A stretch of DNA of 64,000 bases from Allorhodopirellula heiligendammensis (lineage in GTDB: Bacteria > Planctomycetota > Planctomycetia > Pirellulales > Pirellulaceae): NCBI RefSeq assembly GCF_007860105.1, contig NZ_SJPU01000002.1:1043739-1107738 (forward strand), in the 5' to 3' direction. Numbering within the stretch: position 1 is the first letter of the stretch; each line of letters begins with the position of its first letter. The notes beneath the pieces are model-generated. The model saw only the letters and a list, made by a program, of their open reading frames with translations, was not told where the DNA came from and searched no databases. This document shows, piece by piece, positions 1 to 9,154 of the stretch. A program made the translations under genes and the position numbers.

Positions 1-1
1 A

Positions 2-2296
2 CGCGAGGAGTTATCTCAAGTGATTGGTCCGTGGGGGCGAATTAACGTGCTCGCTGGAGCTCGCCAAGTCATCGTGACTGAGACGGTGGGCAAGCTGCGT
101 GTCATCAATGAAGTGCTGCAGGCTGCCACGAAGGCTCAGTCGAGTGTCGTTGAAATCAACTTGCAACACCGCTCGGCTGACGAGGTGCTCGAAATCGCTC
201 GACCGCTGCTCGGTCTGGAAGCTGGCAGCAACGCCAATGAAGAAATCCGTGTGTCGGTTTCTCTGTACGGTGATCGGATTTTTGCCACCGGCAGTCAATC
301 GAAATTGGACTTGCTCAGCAGTGTGATCGAGAAGGCCGATCGAGCCATGCCCAATGCTGGCGAAGAGAGCGACGAAAAAGTGGCAGCCCCCGAACTGCGG
401 ACCCATCCGGTTGCGTCGGCCAATCTGCAGACCGTCTACGACGTGCTGCAGACGATGATTGCCGGTACTCCCGAAGCTCGCTTGGCGATGGACGCTAATC
501 GAGGCGCGATCATCGCATTTGGTCGGCCCGACATGCAGCAGAAGATTCGCACGACAATCACTGAGCTCGAAGGTAGCGGTCGCGATTTCACGATCATCGA
601 TCTGAAGCGGCTCGAACCCGCTCAGGCACTGTTGACGATCAATAAGTTCTTTGGGATTACGGAGAGCGGTGGTGGTAATGGACCGATCGTTGATGGTGAT
701 CCAGCGACGGGCCGGTTGTGGGTGCGGGGCACCGTCGACCAAGTGGAATCGGTCAAGCGATTGATTGCTGAACTCGAAAATGATCCTTTTGCAGGTGGCT
801 TAGGCGAGAACGTCCGGATCCTCCCGTTCACGGGTGCCACCGCCAGTGCGACGCTGAAGCAAATCGAGACCCTTTGGCCTCTGACTGGCCGGACCAACCA
901 AATTCGCGTGATCACGCCTTCATCGTCCACCGACGGCAATGATCGCTCGAATCCCATGGATCGATCCATTCAACCGCAACGATCACCTGTTGACGAGCCA
1001 CGAGACTTGCAGGACACCAACTACTCGGCGGCAACCCAATTTCAAACCCTGGTATGGCAAAACGAATCGCCCGCCACGTCCGAACCGGTCGGATCAGCCG
1101 AAAACGATTATGCCGGTGACGATATTGTCATTCAAATGACACCCGCCGGGCTCGTGATTGCCTCCCGCGATCAGCGTGCGCTTGACATGATCGAACAGCT
1201 CATGAATTCGATGGGTACGGAGTCCGCTGACAGTTCCGCCCTGCCAACCATTTTTTGGCTGCGGTATCTCAAAGCAGACATTGCCGCTGAGCTCGTTGCC
1301 GGTGTGCTCGGTGGGGCAGACGCCAGCGGTTCTGCCGGTTCACTCACCGAATCAGTGATGGGCGGACTCGGTGGTGGCATGCTCGGTGGTCTGTTGGGTA
1401 TGGGTGGAGGTGGTGGCGGCAGTGAATCCGAAACGCGGACGATTTTAACGAGTCGCGGTAGTGTTAACATCGTTCCCGACAATCGGCTGAACGCGCTGAT
1501 CGTGCAAGCACCGCCTGCGGATGTTGATTTTATTCGCACCGTCCTCAAAGCGATCGATCTCGAGGAAAGTCCCGAACTGATTCAAACGATCGCTCGGCCC
1601 TCGTTGATCCCAGTGGTCTACCAGGACGCGGCAGAGGTCGCGAAAATTGTCACGGCCGTGTTTGCAGAGAAAATTGGCGACGATAAACAAAGCAGCGGCG
1701 GTGGTGGCGATGGCGGCGGCCGGGGTGGACCGAACCCACAAGACTTCATTCGTGCCATGCGTGGCGGGGACGGTGGTGGTCGCAACGCACAACCGAAACC
1801 CAAGAGTGAAGCGACCAAGATTATTGTTGCCGTGGACACCCGTAGCAATTCATTGGTCGTGACCGCGATACCTCAAGACCTGCAAGCGATCCGAGATCTC
1901 GTTGAGACGCTCGATCAACAAGGACTGGAGTCCGAGGAAAAGGTCGAGGTGGTAGCCATGGGAGGATCGGTGCGACCCGAGATCATGTTGCAAGCACTGC
2001 AGTCCGTGACCGGCAAAACACCCACCACGACGACATCGTCGAAGTCCAGTTCGAGCAGTAGTACTTCATCGTCGAGCGGATCGAGTGAGGCACCCTCGTC
2101 GAGTTCGGCTGAAGAAATTCAGCGGCGGATCGAGTTCTTTCGCTCGCGCTTCGGTGGCGGTGGCGGTGGTGACACCGGCGGTCGTGGTGGCACTGATCGT
2201 GGCGGACGGGGAGGCACTACCGGCGGAGGTAGTACCCGAGGAGGTGGTTCAACCCGCGGCGGTGGCGGCGGCGGAGGAGGAGGGCGCGGACGATGA
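2..2296 (+). CDS. Secretin N-domain repeat protein, 5'-truncated, no visible secretin barrel
   Basis: The reading frame is open to the left edge, so the N-terminus lies outside; the first in-window start is a GTG at 20, but I see no reason to prefer it. The visible 760 or so residues contain repeated NolW/secretin_N-type modules (for example SNALIVQAPP-like strands around DNRLNALIVQAPP and DTRSNSLVVTAIP). These are separated by Gly-rich loops and followed by a Ser-rich then Gly/Arg-rich tail. A canonical GspD/PilQ C-terminal beta-barrel is not visible. It overlaps gspE by 4 bases and is therefore probably part of a type II secretion or type IV pilus-like apparatus in the envelope. The family assignment is fairly safe; acting as a real outer-membrane pore is not supported. 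Confidence 0.8.
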   Translation, partial: REELSQVIGPWGRINVLAGARQVIVTETVGKLRVINEVLQAATKAQSSVVEINLQHRSADEVLEIARPLLGLEAGSNANEEIRVSVSLYGDRIFATGSQSKLDLLSSVIEKADRAMPNAGEESDEKVAAPELRTHPVASANLQTVYDVLQTMIAGTPEARLAMDANRGAIIAFGRPDMQQKIRTTITELEGSGRDFTIIDLKRLEPAQALLTINKFFGITESGGGNGPIVDGDPATGRLWVRGTVDQVESVKRLIAELENDPFAGGLGENVRILPFTGATASATLKQIETLWPLTGRTNQIRVITPSSSTDGNDRSNPMDRSIQPQRSPVDEPRDLQDTNYSAATQFQTLVWQNESPATSEPVGSAENDYAGDDIVIQMTPAGLVIASRDQRALDMIEQLMNSMGTESADSSALPTIFWLRYLKADIAAELVAGVLGGADASGSAGSLTESVMGGLGGGMLGGLLGMGGGGGGSESETRTILTSRGSVNIVPDNRLNALIVQAPPADVDFIRTVLKAIDLEESPELIQTIARPSLIPVVYQDAAEVAKIVTAVFAEKIGDDKQSSGGGGDGGGRGGPNPQDFIRAMRGGDGGGRNAQPKPKSEATKIIVAVDTRSNSLVVTAIPQDLQAIRDLVETLDQQGLESEEKVEVVAMGGSVRPEIMLQALQSVTGKTPTTTTSSKSSSSSSTSSSSGSSEAPSSSSAEEIQRRIEFFRSRFGGGGGGDTGGRGGTDRGGRGGTTGGGSTRGGGSTRGGGGGGGGGRGR

Positions 2297-3984
2297 TTAT
2301 GCACGCAGCTGAAATATTACGACGACGCGGTTTGTTAACGCCGCAACAACTCGAACAGAGTCGCAATGGGGACCCGTCGTCGATTGTCGATACGGCGGTT
2401 TCGCTCGGATACGTCTCCGCTCGCGAGGCGCTCACGGCGATCGCAGATGAAGTCGGTCTCGATTTCGTCGACCTACGCACCTACGACGTTGACCTCTCGG
2501 CGCTGGAGGGGTTTCCGCAAAAACTGATCTATCGTCACGCTCTCTTTCCAATCGGTTGGGCTGACGGCGAATTACGGGTGGCGACTGCCGATCCCTTCGA
2601 CCTCTACCCGCTCGACGAAGCCTGTGCCGCGACGGGCAAGACGGTCACGCCAGTGGTGGCCGAACGCGCCGAAATCAATCGCCTCGTTAAGAAGCACCTC
2701 GGTGTCGGCAGCGAGACCATCGAGGGCCTCGTAGCGGCCGCTGGCGATGAAGAGATCGAACTACTCGAAAGTATTGAGACCGACGGCAGTGAACTGAGCG
2801 AGATGGCTCAGGAAGCGTCGGTGGTTCGCTTGGTGAATGAGATTTTGACCGAAGCGGTCGATTCCCGTGCTAGCGATATTCACATCGAGTCGCAGTCTGA
2901 CGGACTGGTCGTTCGTTATCGTATCGACGGTATCTTGCATCCACAGCCGGTGCCACCGGAGATCAATCGATTTCAAGCCGCGATTATCAGCCGCCTGAAA
3001 ATCATGGCGAGACTGAATATCGCTGAAAAGAGGCTGCCTCAGGACGGCCGCATCCGGTTACGCGTCCATGGCCGCGAGGTCGATATTCGCCTCAGTGTGA
3101 TCCCAATGATCCACGGCGAAGGGCTCGTGATGCGGGTGCTCGATAAGTCGTCGATGGTCTTCGACCTCAAGGGCCTCGGGATGTCTGAAGCGATCTACGA
3201 TCGATTCAGTCAATTGATTCGCACGCCCCACGGGATCGTTCTAGTAACCGGCCCCACCGGTAGCGGTAAAACCACGACGCTTTACAGCAGTCTATTGGAG
3301 ATCCGCAGCCCAGAAAACAAAATCATCACGACGGAAGATCCAGTCGAGTATCAACTCGATGGAATCAATCAAATCCAAGTTCATGCCAAAATCGGATTGA
3401 CGTTTGCCGCATCGCTGCGGAGCATCTTGCGGCACGACCCCGATGTTGTTCTGGTGGGGGAAATTCGTGACTTGGAAACCGCCGAGAACGCCACCCAGGC
3501 GTCCCTTACGGGGCACTTGGTTTTCAGCACGCTCCACACCAACGACGCCGCCGGTGCATTCACCCGGATGGCCGATATGGGAGTGGAACCGTTCCTGGTC
3601 GCGGGGACGGTCGAAGCCGTGATGGCCCAGCGGCTGTTGCGGCGGCTCTGCCCACACTGCAAAGAATCGTATCAACCCACCGAAGATGAACTCCCGAAGG
3701 ATTTCCCGTTTGCGGAGCTCGAAGGTCGACCTCTGTACCGCAGCGTGGGTTGCCGTGAATGCCGAAATGTGGGCTATTCAGGCCGTCTCGGTATCTATGA
3801 GTTATTGGTCTCCAGTGAAGCGATCCGCGAACTCGCCCAAGAACGGGCCAGCAGCTGGGATATTCGCCGGGCGGCTGTCGCCGAAGGCATGCGAACCCTA
3901 CGCATGGATGCCTGGGACAAAACACTCGTCGGTGTCACTAGTATCGATGAAGTCCTCCGTGTCACCAAGGGCGAAGCACTCTAA
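2293..3984 (+). CDS. gspE: Type II secretion / type IV pilus assembly ATPase GspE
   Basis: A cytoplasmic hexameric ATPase that powers pseudopilus or pilus assembly. The 563-residue protein has an N-terminal MshEN/GspE_N domain (about 1-150) and then the conserved ATPase core. The Walker A motif GPTGSGKTTT lies near residue 320 and the Walker B segment DPDVVLVGEIRD near 385. A C-terminal tetracysteine zinc site (CPHC and CREC) is present, as in GspE/PilB. Length and domain order are typical. The ATG at 2293 overlaps the stop of the preceding secretin-N gene (ATGA), which implies translational coupling. gspF follows after a 119-base gap that contains a terminator-like hairpin. GspE and PilB cannot be separated on sequence alone. 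Confidence 0.95.
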   Translation: MIMHAAEILRRRGLLTPQQLEQSRNGDPSSIVDTAVSLGYVSAREALTAIADEVGLDFVDLRTYDVDLSALEGFPQKLIYRHALFPIGWADGELRVATADPFDLYPLDEACAATGKTVTPVVAERAEINRLVKKHLGVGSETIEGLVAAAGDEEIELLESIETDGSELSEMAQEASVVRLVNEILTEAVDSRASDIHIESQSDGLVVRYRIDGILHPQPVPPEINRFQAAIISRLKIMARLNIAEKRLPQDGRIRLRVHGREVDIRLSVIPMIHGEGLVMRVLDKSSMVFDLKGLGMSEAIYDRFSQLIRTPHGIVLVTGPTGSGKTTTLYSSLLEIRSPENKIITTEDPVEYQLDGINQIQVHAKIGLTFAASLRSILRHDPDVVLVGEIRDLETAENATQASLTGHLVFSTLHTNDAAGAFTRMADMGVEPFLVAGTVEAVMAQRLLRRLCPHCKESYQPTEDELPKDFPFAELEGRPLYRSVGCRECRNVGYSGRLGIYELLVSSEAIRELAQERASSWDIRRAAVAEGMRTLRMDAWDKTLVGVTSIDEVLRVTKGEAL

Positions 3985-4011
3985 GAAAAGTTCAGAGGCG
4001 CGAAGGATCTG

Positions 4012-4040
4012 GGGTTCAGACGAAAAATCTGAACCCTTTT
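4012..4040 (+). terminator. Terminator-like hairpin between gspE and gspF
   Basis: A 9-bp perfect inverted repeat (4012-4020 GGGTTCAGA with 4028-4036 TCTGAACCC) has a 7-base loop and is followed by TTTT. It lies in the 119-base gap between gspE and gspF. It could be a weak intrinsic terminator or attenuator that lowers gspF expression relative to gspE. The short T tract makes strong termination uncertain. The flanking sequence is also rich in TGAACC motifs. Confidence 0.5.
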
Positions 4041-4103
4041 CCATTGCTGAACCATGAACCTGCCTCCTTCCCTGAACCCTCCTTCTTCTAAATTCTCGCC
4101 TTC

Positions 4104-5315
4104 ATGCCTTCCTTCCAGTACACCGCACGCGATCTCGCTGGCAAAAGTATCACCGGCACCATCGAAGCTGGCACGTCGCGTGAAGCCTCGATGCTGCTTT
4201 CGGGCAAAGACCTCTTTCCGACCAAAATTACCGAGCAGGCGGGGTCCGGACGTTCGATCTTTTCAGGAAAGAAGAAGAAGGTCAGCGGGCAGGTCATGGT
4301 TACCGTCTATAGCCAGCTCGCCTCGTTGCTGCGCAGTGGCGTACCGATGATCCGATCTCTGACGTTGCTCGGTAACCAATCGTCCGCACCGGTGCTCGGC
4401 GAAGTGATGGGTGAAATCAAAGGACGCGTCGAGGAAGGTGAAACACTGGGGGATGCCATGGCTCGCTATCCGGGCGTGTTCAGCGACATGGCGATCAATA
4501 TGGTTCGTGCCGGCACTGAGGGTGGATTTCTCGAAGATGCACTCGATCGCGTGGCCGTGTTCACCGAATTGCAAGAGGATCTCAAGGGCCGTACGGTCAG
4601 TGCAATGGCATATCCGGCCTTCCTGTTCGTCGTCGGAACGGTGGTCGTGAGCGGTTTGCTCGTCTTCTTTGTTCCCAAGTTCGACATGCTCTTCGACCGA
4701 CTTCGCAAGAAAGGTGAAATGCCCGCGGTCACCGAGTGGTTGCTTGTCTTCAGTCATGCTCTGCAAAGCTACGGTATCTTCATTATCTTGGGATTGGTGG
4801 TCGCATTTGTTGCATTTCGCATGCACCTACAGACTGACACAGGCAAAGATCGTCTGGATCGTTGGAAACTGAAAATTCCCGTCCTCGGCGATATTCTGAT
4901 GAACCTTTCGGTAGCACGGTTTTGCCGTGTATTGGGGACGCTCCTCGGAAACGGAGTCCCTATTTTGAAGTCACTCGATATCAGCCGCAGCGCGACGGGC
5001 AATCGCTTGCTCAGCCAATCGATCGGTGATGCGACTGAGAATATTCGTGCCGGTGAGAGCCTCGCGAAACCGTTCGGCGATTCTGGGTATTTCCCGATGG
5101 CTGTCGTTGAGATGATTCGCGTCGGTGAAGAGAGCAACACACTTGATACCGTCCTACCGGAAATCGCTGACTCGTTAGAGAAGCGGACCTTTCGCCGCTT
5201 GGATCTGTTCGTACGGCTCCTCGAACCCATCATGCTGCTGATCATGGCCATCATGGTCCTGGCCGTCGTGATGGCCCTACTGATTCCTGTGCTCAAGAGC
5301 AGCACGACGCTGTAG
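4104..5315 (+). CDS. gspF: Type II secretion inner-membrane platform protein GspF
   Basis: The polytopic inner-membrane platform that couples the GspE ATPase to pseudopilin assembly. The 403-residue length is normal for GspF/PilC. The N-terminus (FQYTARDLAGKSITGTIEAG) is the characteristic start of the family. Two GspF repeats follow (about 70-190 and 270-395), each ending in hydrophobic membrane segments, including a long one near residues 165-190 and a C-terminal one ending in a run of Leu, Val and Ala. It lies downstream of gspE on the same strand. No pseudopilin genes are present in the window, so the rest of the machine must be encoded elsewhere or upstream. Confidence 0.93.
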   Translation: MPSFQYTARDLAGKSITGTIEAGTSREASMLLSGKDLFPTKITEQAGSGRSIFSGKKKKVSGQVMVTVYSQLASLLRSGVPMIRSLTLLGNQSSAPVLGEVMGEIKGRVEEGETLGDAMARYPGVFSDMAINMVRAGTEGGFLEDALDRVAVFTELQEDLKGRTVSAMAYPAFLFVVGTVVVSGLLVFFVPKFDMLFDRLRKKGEMPAVTEWLLVFSHALQSYGIFIILGLVVAFVAFRMHLQTDTGKDRLDRWKLKIPVLGDILMNLSVARFCRVLGTLLGNGVPILKSLDISRSATGNRLLSQSIGDATENIRAGESLAKPFGDSGYFPMAVVEMIRVGEESNTLDTVLPEIADSLEKRTFRRLDLFVRLLEPIMLLIMAIMVLAVVMALLIPVLKSSTTL

Positions 5316-5358
5316 AGATCGCCATGGCAGACATCGAACTTGGTTCACGCCCGACGCA

Positions 5359-6267
5359 TTACAGTCGTGGCTGGGCCTGTTTGCTATCGAGGTTAAACTC
5401 GTAAACCTGTTTTTGTTTCGGATCTGCGACGAAAATGGATTGCTCTGTCACGGCAATGCCGACGGGGCCCACCAGAGGCTCGCCCTCATGCCACTTTTCC
5501 GTTTTGCCGTCGGCGGTGAACTTCCAGATTGCATGGCCATAACCATCGGTGACGTAGCCCGCGCCGTTGCCCGCCCACGCTAGCCCGTTGGGATATTGGA
5601 ACGGCCGGCCCGTGACGACCTTCTCAATATCGCCCGTCTCGACATCAATCGTGACCACAGCATCTGCATCGGGGGTGACCGCCCATAGCCGGCCCTGTTC
5701 GTCAAAGGCGAGACCGCGCGCGTTGACCCGTGCTACCAGTTCGGGATTCCCACCGCCGATGGGCAGCTTGAGGGTCGCTCGTTTTTCTGCGTCACCCACG
5801 TAGAGCGTGTTGCCGTCGGGGCTGAGTGCCAATGCCATGGGGATACCAATTCTGCCTTCGGTTAACCCTTGAGGTTCACCCCCCTCAGCGGCGATGTGGT
5901 AAACCTCGCGAGTCGCCGAATCTCCCACCAAGATGCCGCCTGCTGGATGCAGGACGATGCAGCGAGGACGATTGAGTGGTTTGCGAAGCAATTTGGATCC
6001 AGCGACGTAGAGCTGCGTGTTGGCGTCATCGCCCTCGGTGCTACGCCAGACCCCCGGCAAATCCAAGTCGACGGTATAGATGGCGTCGCCATCCACAGCC
6101 ACAGCAAGGGGATACGCGGGCGTCTGAGCGGCTGCAGCGTCAGCTTTGGTATCGGTTTCGGCGTCCTGACCGCGCGACGGTGTGGCGGTGCAGAACAGCA
6201 GCAATAGTGAGCTCGCGGCAATTGCAGTGACAGATAATGACGAGTAGGTGAGAGGGATTCGCTTCAT
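5359..6267 (-). CDS. Exported NHL/SMP-30-like beta-propeller protein
   Basis: I chose the start at 6267 because it gives a clear signal peptide (MKRIPLTYSS..., hydrophobic core AIAASSLLLLFCTA, cleavage near PSRGQD); an upstream in-frame ATG at 6381 adds an implausible charged leader. The mature region has repeated blades of the NHL or SMP-30/gluconolactonase/LRE type, such as SPDGNTLYVGDAE, FDEQGRLWAVTPD and GLAWAGNGAGYVTDGYGHA. Such proteins are usually periplasmic; a lactonase activity cannot be claimed because the metal ligands were not mapped. It is convergent with gspF and stands alone. Confidence 0.75.
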   Translation of the reverse strand: MKRIPLTYSSLSVTAIAASSLLLLFCTATPSRGQDAETDTKADAAAAQTPAYPLAVAVDGDAIYTVDLDLPGVWRSTEGDDANTQLYVAGSKLLRKPLNRPRCIVLHPAGGILVGDSATREVYHIAAEGGEPQGLTEGRIGIPMALALSPDGNTLYVGDAEKRATLKLPIGGGNPELVARVNARGLAFDEQGRLWAVTPDADAVVTIDVETGDIEKVVTGRPFQYPNGLAWAGNGAGYVTDGYGHAIWKFTADGKTEKWHEGEPLVGPVGIAVTEQSIFVADPKQKQVYEFNLDSKQAQPRL

Positions 6268-6578
6268 GATGATCGGCAAGTAAAAGGGACGAGGCGAGCA
6301 ATCCGAGAATTGCAAAATTAGGTGATGGCGTCGCGGAATTCGCCCGCCGTCGGGGAGGGTGAACCGGTCGGTGCTGGACAATGCAAGGATGCAACTGACG
6401 CAAACCCGATCAAGTTTAACACAGACGACCTAGACTGCTGATACGACTCAGCATTGTCCGTGGAGTCCTGTCAACCAGGATGGCAGTCCCGCCGAGCCCG
6501 ACGGGCGATGCTGCCCCGCATTCATCAACTACTACCCCGCGTCACACGCGGCGATCAAACCCCTGCATGCTCGATCAG

Positions 6579-8009
6579 CTAGTTTTCCAAATCGGCGTGC
6601 CAGGCTGTCGCTAATTCGTCGACGGTTTTTCCGGTGGCCGCTTTCCAGAATGCTGCGGAATAGGTGCCCGATCGCGCCGCCGCATTGAGTTTGGCCAGTA
6701 GATCGGGGTTTCCGTTGGTGATCACCCATGCCAGAAATGCAGCGGTGTCACGGTAACTGGCATCGTATTGCAGAGTCCTGGAACGTCGGCCCGCCACCCC
6801 ACCACCTGCGGATGCGGGTTCATACAGGTGCCACCGAACGTAATCGGCAATGCCCTCGACAACCCACCCCGGTGTCCGTGCCGCTCGGCGGTTGGTGCGG
6901 CGAGATTGCCCGTATTGCTGGACGACGTGTACGAGTTCATGAACCGTTGCCCCCTTGGCTTCGCCCCGCAAATTCCGACGGTACCAGTTGGCCGAACAGG
7001 TAACTTGAGTCCCGCTTGTCGCCGCCACTCCGTCCATCGACGAACTGATGCGAATTTGAAAGTCGTGTGGAGCCTCGTAATCGTCACTGGCGAGCATTTC
7101 AGCGATTTTGGGATACCACTGCTGCACGACCGGAGCGAGCTCTTGGTCAGCCCACCGTGTTAAGTCGGGACACTCCGAGGTGTCGAGCGTGAACTCGTAT
7201 CCGCCTTCTTCGATGGCGTAAGTTACTATGTCCGGCGTCGCGATCGGCTTCGCTGGCGTGACGTCCGCGTCAGCGTCGAGAATGTCAATCTCGCTGAAAA
7301 ACGTATTGGAAAATCGAGCGTCGGGCCGCGTCGGGTGGATGTCGAAGAGCAAGTAACGGTAATGACCGATGGCTTGGTCATTCACCGAGTGGTCATTCAC
7401 CGAGTGGTCATTCACCGAGTGGTCACTCGCCGAGATGACCACACCGACCTGACCACCATGTCCGATACCATCCCGACGAGTATCGACCGTTGCAATCTTG
7501 GTCCAGCCACAGGAAGCGGGATCGATTGTCCCCGACGGTTTGAGCTGCACACTCTCATCGTTTTCGAGAAGTTTTCCTCCCGAGCTCACCTCTTGCTGAT
7601 CGCATCCGTAGACGGTGTATACCTGGGGAGCACGCTCACGGGGATGCCATGAATAAGTCCGGATCTGCGCAATCTCAGTTGATCGATCCAGTTCGAGCCG
7701 CAGACGCCCTCCCGGCGTGGCCGGGGCGAAGAAGAAGTTCTCAGCCGGTTGATCGGCAGATCTCGGCAATTGATCATTGCTGAGTTTGCCCAGTCCGCCG
7801 CTCGCTGGATCGGCTGTTCCCGAGATAACCAACCACTTTCCCCGTGACGCCGCGTCGCCCTGCACCGGCGAGGGAACGGTCGGCAACCGAAATGTGGCGT
7901 TTGCGCGCGAGCCGGGCTGATACCCGATGGCAACGGTCGCCTCCGCTGAGAGGCGTGACGATAATGCAATGAGGAACGTGAGGGCAACGAAAAGAATACG
8001 CTGGAACAT
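6579..8009 (-). CDS. Exported basic secretory protein (BSP) family metallopeptidase-like protein
   Basis: A signal peptide (ILFVALTFLIALSSRLSAEA) precedes a discoidin/galactose-binding-like N-terminal half (about 25-230). The C-terminal half carries HELVHVVQQYGQ, an HExxH zinc motif, followed by GWVVEGIADYVRW. That pattern is typical of the plant basic secretory protein / peptidase-like family. Residues DHSVN are repeated in tandem near 200-220 from a 15-bp DNA repeat. It is probably a periplasmic or secreted zinc protein; proteolysis itself is inferred from the family. It sits alone between two leftward genes and its stop is followed by about 200 bases with no evident gene. Confidence 0.75.
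   Translation of the reverse strand: MFQRILFVALTFLIALSSRLSAEATVAIGYQPGSRANATFRLPTVPSPVQGDAASRGKWLVISGTADPASGGLGKLSNDQLPRSADQPAENFFFAPATPGGRLRLELDRSTEIAQIRTYSWHPRERAPQVYTVYGCDQQEVSSGGKLLENDESVQLKPSGTIDPASCGWTKIATVDTRRDGIGHGGQVGVVISASDHSVNDHSVNDHSVNDQAIGHYRYLLFDIHPTRPDARFSNTFFSEIDILDADADVTPAKPIATPDIVTYAIEEGGYEFTLDTSECPDLTRWADQELAPVVQQWYPKIAEMLASDDYEAPHDFQIRISSSMDGVAATSGTQVTCSANWYRRNLRGEAKGATVHELVHVVQQYGQSRRTNRRAARTPGWVVEGIADYVRWHLYEPASAGGGVAGRRSRTLQYDASYRDTAAFLAWVITNGNPDLLAKLNAAARSGTYSAAFWKAATGKTVDELATAWHADLEN
7376..7435 (+). repeat. 15-bp in-frame tandem repeat
   Basis: The unit GGTCATTCACCGAGT occurs three times perfectly (7376-7420) and once in degenerate form (7421-7435). It lies inside the BSP-family gene on the opposite strand and adds DHSVN repeats without breaking the frame. 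The array is likely to vary in copy number by slippage. Confidence 0.9.
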
Positions 8010-8046
8010 GGCAACCAGTCGGCAGGTGGAACGAGGACGCCCCCGC

Positions 8047-9051
8047 TTAAAACTTCAGCCCGGTACGCGGCTCATACGGCTCAACGCTCTCGAATTGCTT
8101 CAGTAGTTCGACGGCCTCATCGGACATAGCGTCGGGCAGTTGAATGAGGAGTTCGACGATCAGGTCGCCGGGCTCGCCTTTGGCCGATTGTACCCCATGC
8201 CCCTTCAGCCGCAAACGTTTGCCACTGCGACTGCGCGGTGGGATCGACAACGTAACAGTTCCCTTGGGCGTTGGGACGTCAACTTTCGCCCCCATCGCTG
8301 CTTCGCCGACGGTGATTGGCAGCTCGAGCTCAAGGTTTTTCCCTTTGCGTTCAAAATAGGGATGGGAATCAATTTTAATTAAGAGGATCAAGTCGCCGGG
8401 GGGGCCCCCCGGGCTCGCTTGGCCTTGCTCCCGTAAGCGAATCTTCGCACCGTCCTCGACGCCTGCTGGAATGGTGACAGAAAGTTTTTCGCTTTTGCCC
8501 GTGCCAGTGGGATAAAACTCGGCTTTCCCGCCCAGGATGGCTTTTTCGAAAGGAATCGCTAGTTCATATCGTACATTCGCACCGCGTTGGGGGGGGGCTG
8601 CTGCTCGCGACCGCCCCGGACCGGCACCCGGTCCGCCACGATGGCCGGCCCCACCGCCTCCGAGAATCTGTTCAAAGAAATCGTTGAACCCATTTTCAAA
8701 ACCGCCCCCGCCGCCACCTCCGCCTTGACGCCCGGCTGCGCCGAAAATCTGTTCTAGATCGAGGCCATCGAACGAGGGCCCTGCTCCGCCACCCGGGCCA
8801 CCTGAACCAGAGGGATACCCGCCACGAATTTTTTCAAAATCGGCGCCGTACCGATCATAGGCTGACCGCTTTTCCTCATCCCCCAAGACCTCGTAGGCTT
8901 CTTGGACCCGTTTAAACTTTTCTTGAGCGGCTTTGTCATCCGGGTTCATGTCCGGGTGGTATTTACGGGCCAGTTTGCGATAGGCTTTTTGCAGATCGGA
9001 CTTGTCCGCGTCGCGAGAGACTCCAAGCGTTTGATAAAGGTCTTCAGCCAC
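8047..9051 (-). CDS. DnaJ-type co-chaperone, class B (CbpA-like, no zinc finger)
   Basis: A cytoplasmic Hsp70 co-chaperone of 334 residues. It has an N-terminal J-domain with the HPD motif (KYHPDMNPDD, about residue 31-33). A long Gly/Phe-rich linker (about 75-150) with a poly-Gly run follows, and then the two-lobed DnaJ C-terminal substrate-binding region (about 160-325; LSVTIPAGVEDGAKIRL, VDVPTPKGTVTLSIP). The four CxxCxGxG zinc repeats of class A DnaJ are absent, so it resembles CbpA/DjlA-class B rather than housekeeping DnaJ. No dnaK or grpE is adjacent. It is divergent from the CehA/McbA-like gene, about 100 bases away. Confidence 0.92.
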   Translation of the reverse strand: MAEDLYQTLGVSRDADKSDLQKAYRKLARKYHPDMNPDDKAAQEKFKRVQEAYEVLGDEEKRSAYDRYGADFEKIRGGYPSGSGGPGGGAGPSFDGLDLEQIFGAAGRQGGGGGGGGFENGFNDFFEQILGGGGAGHRGGPGAGPGRSRAAAPPQRGANVRYELAIPFEKAILGGKAEFYPTGTGKSEKLSVTIPAGVEDGAKIRLREQGQASPGGPPGDLILLIKIDSHPYFERKGKNLELELPITVGEAAMGAKVDVPTPKGTVTLSIPPRSRSGKRLRLKGHGVQSAKGEPGDLIVELLIQLPDAMSDEAVELLKQFESVEPYEPRTGLKF

Positions 9052-9154
9052 AGTGTGTCATCAACAGGGTAGGAAACGTCGTACGGGCGAAAAAAGCGGG
9101 CGATGGAGCGACTTTGGTCGTCTCTGTCAAATTGGCACCGCCACCATCGCCTGC

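Noticed and set aside
1618-1848. Minus-strand Pro-rich ORF in the secretin-N gene
   Set aside because: It is the shadow of Gly-rich codons on the other strand.
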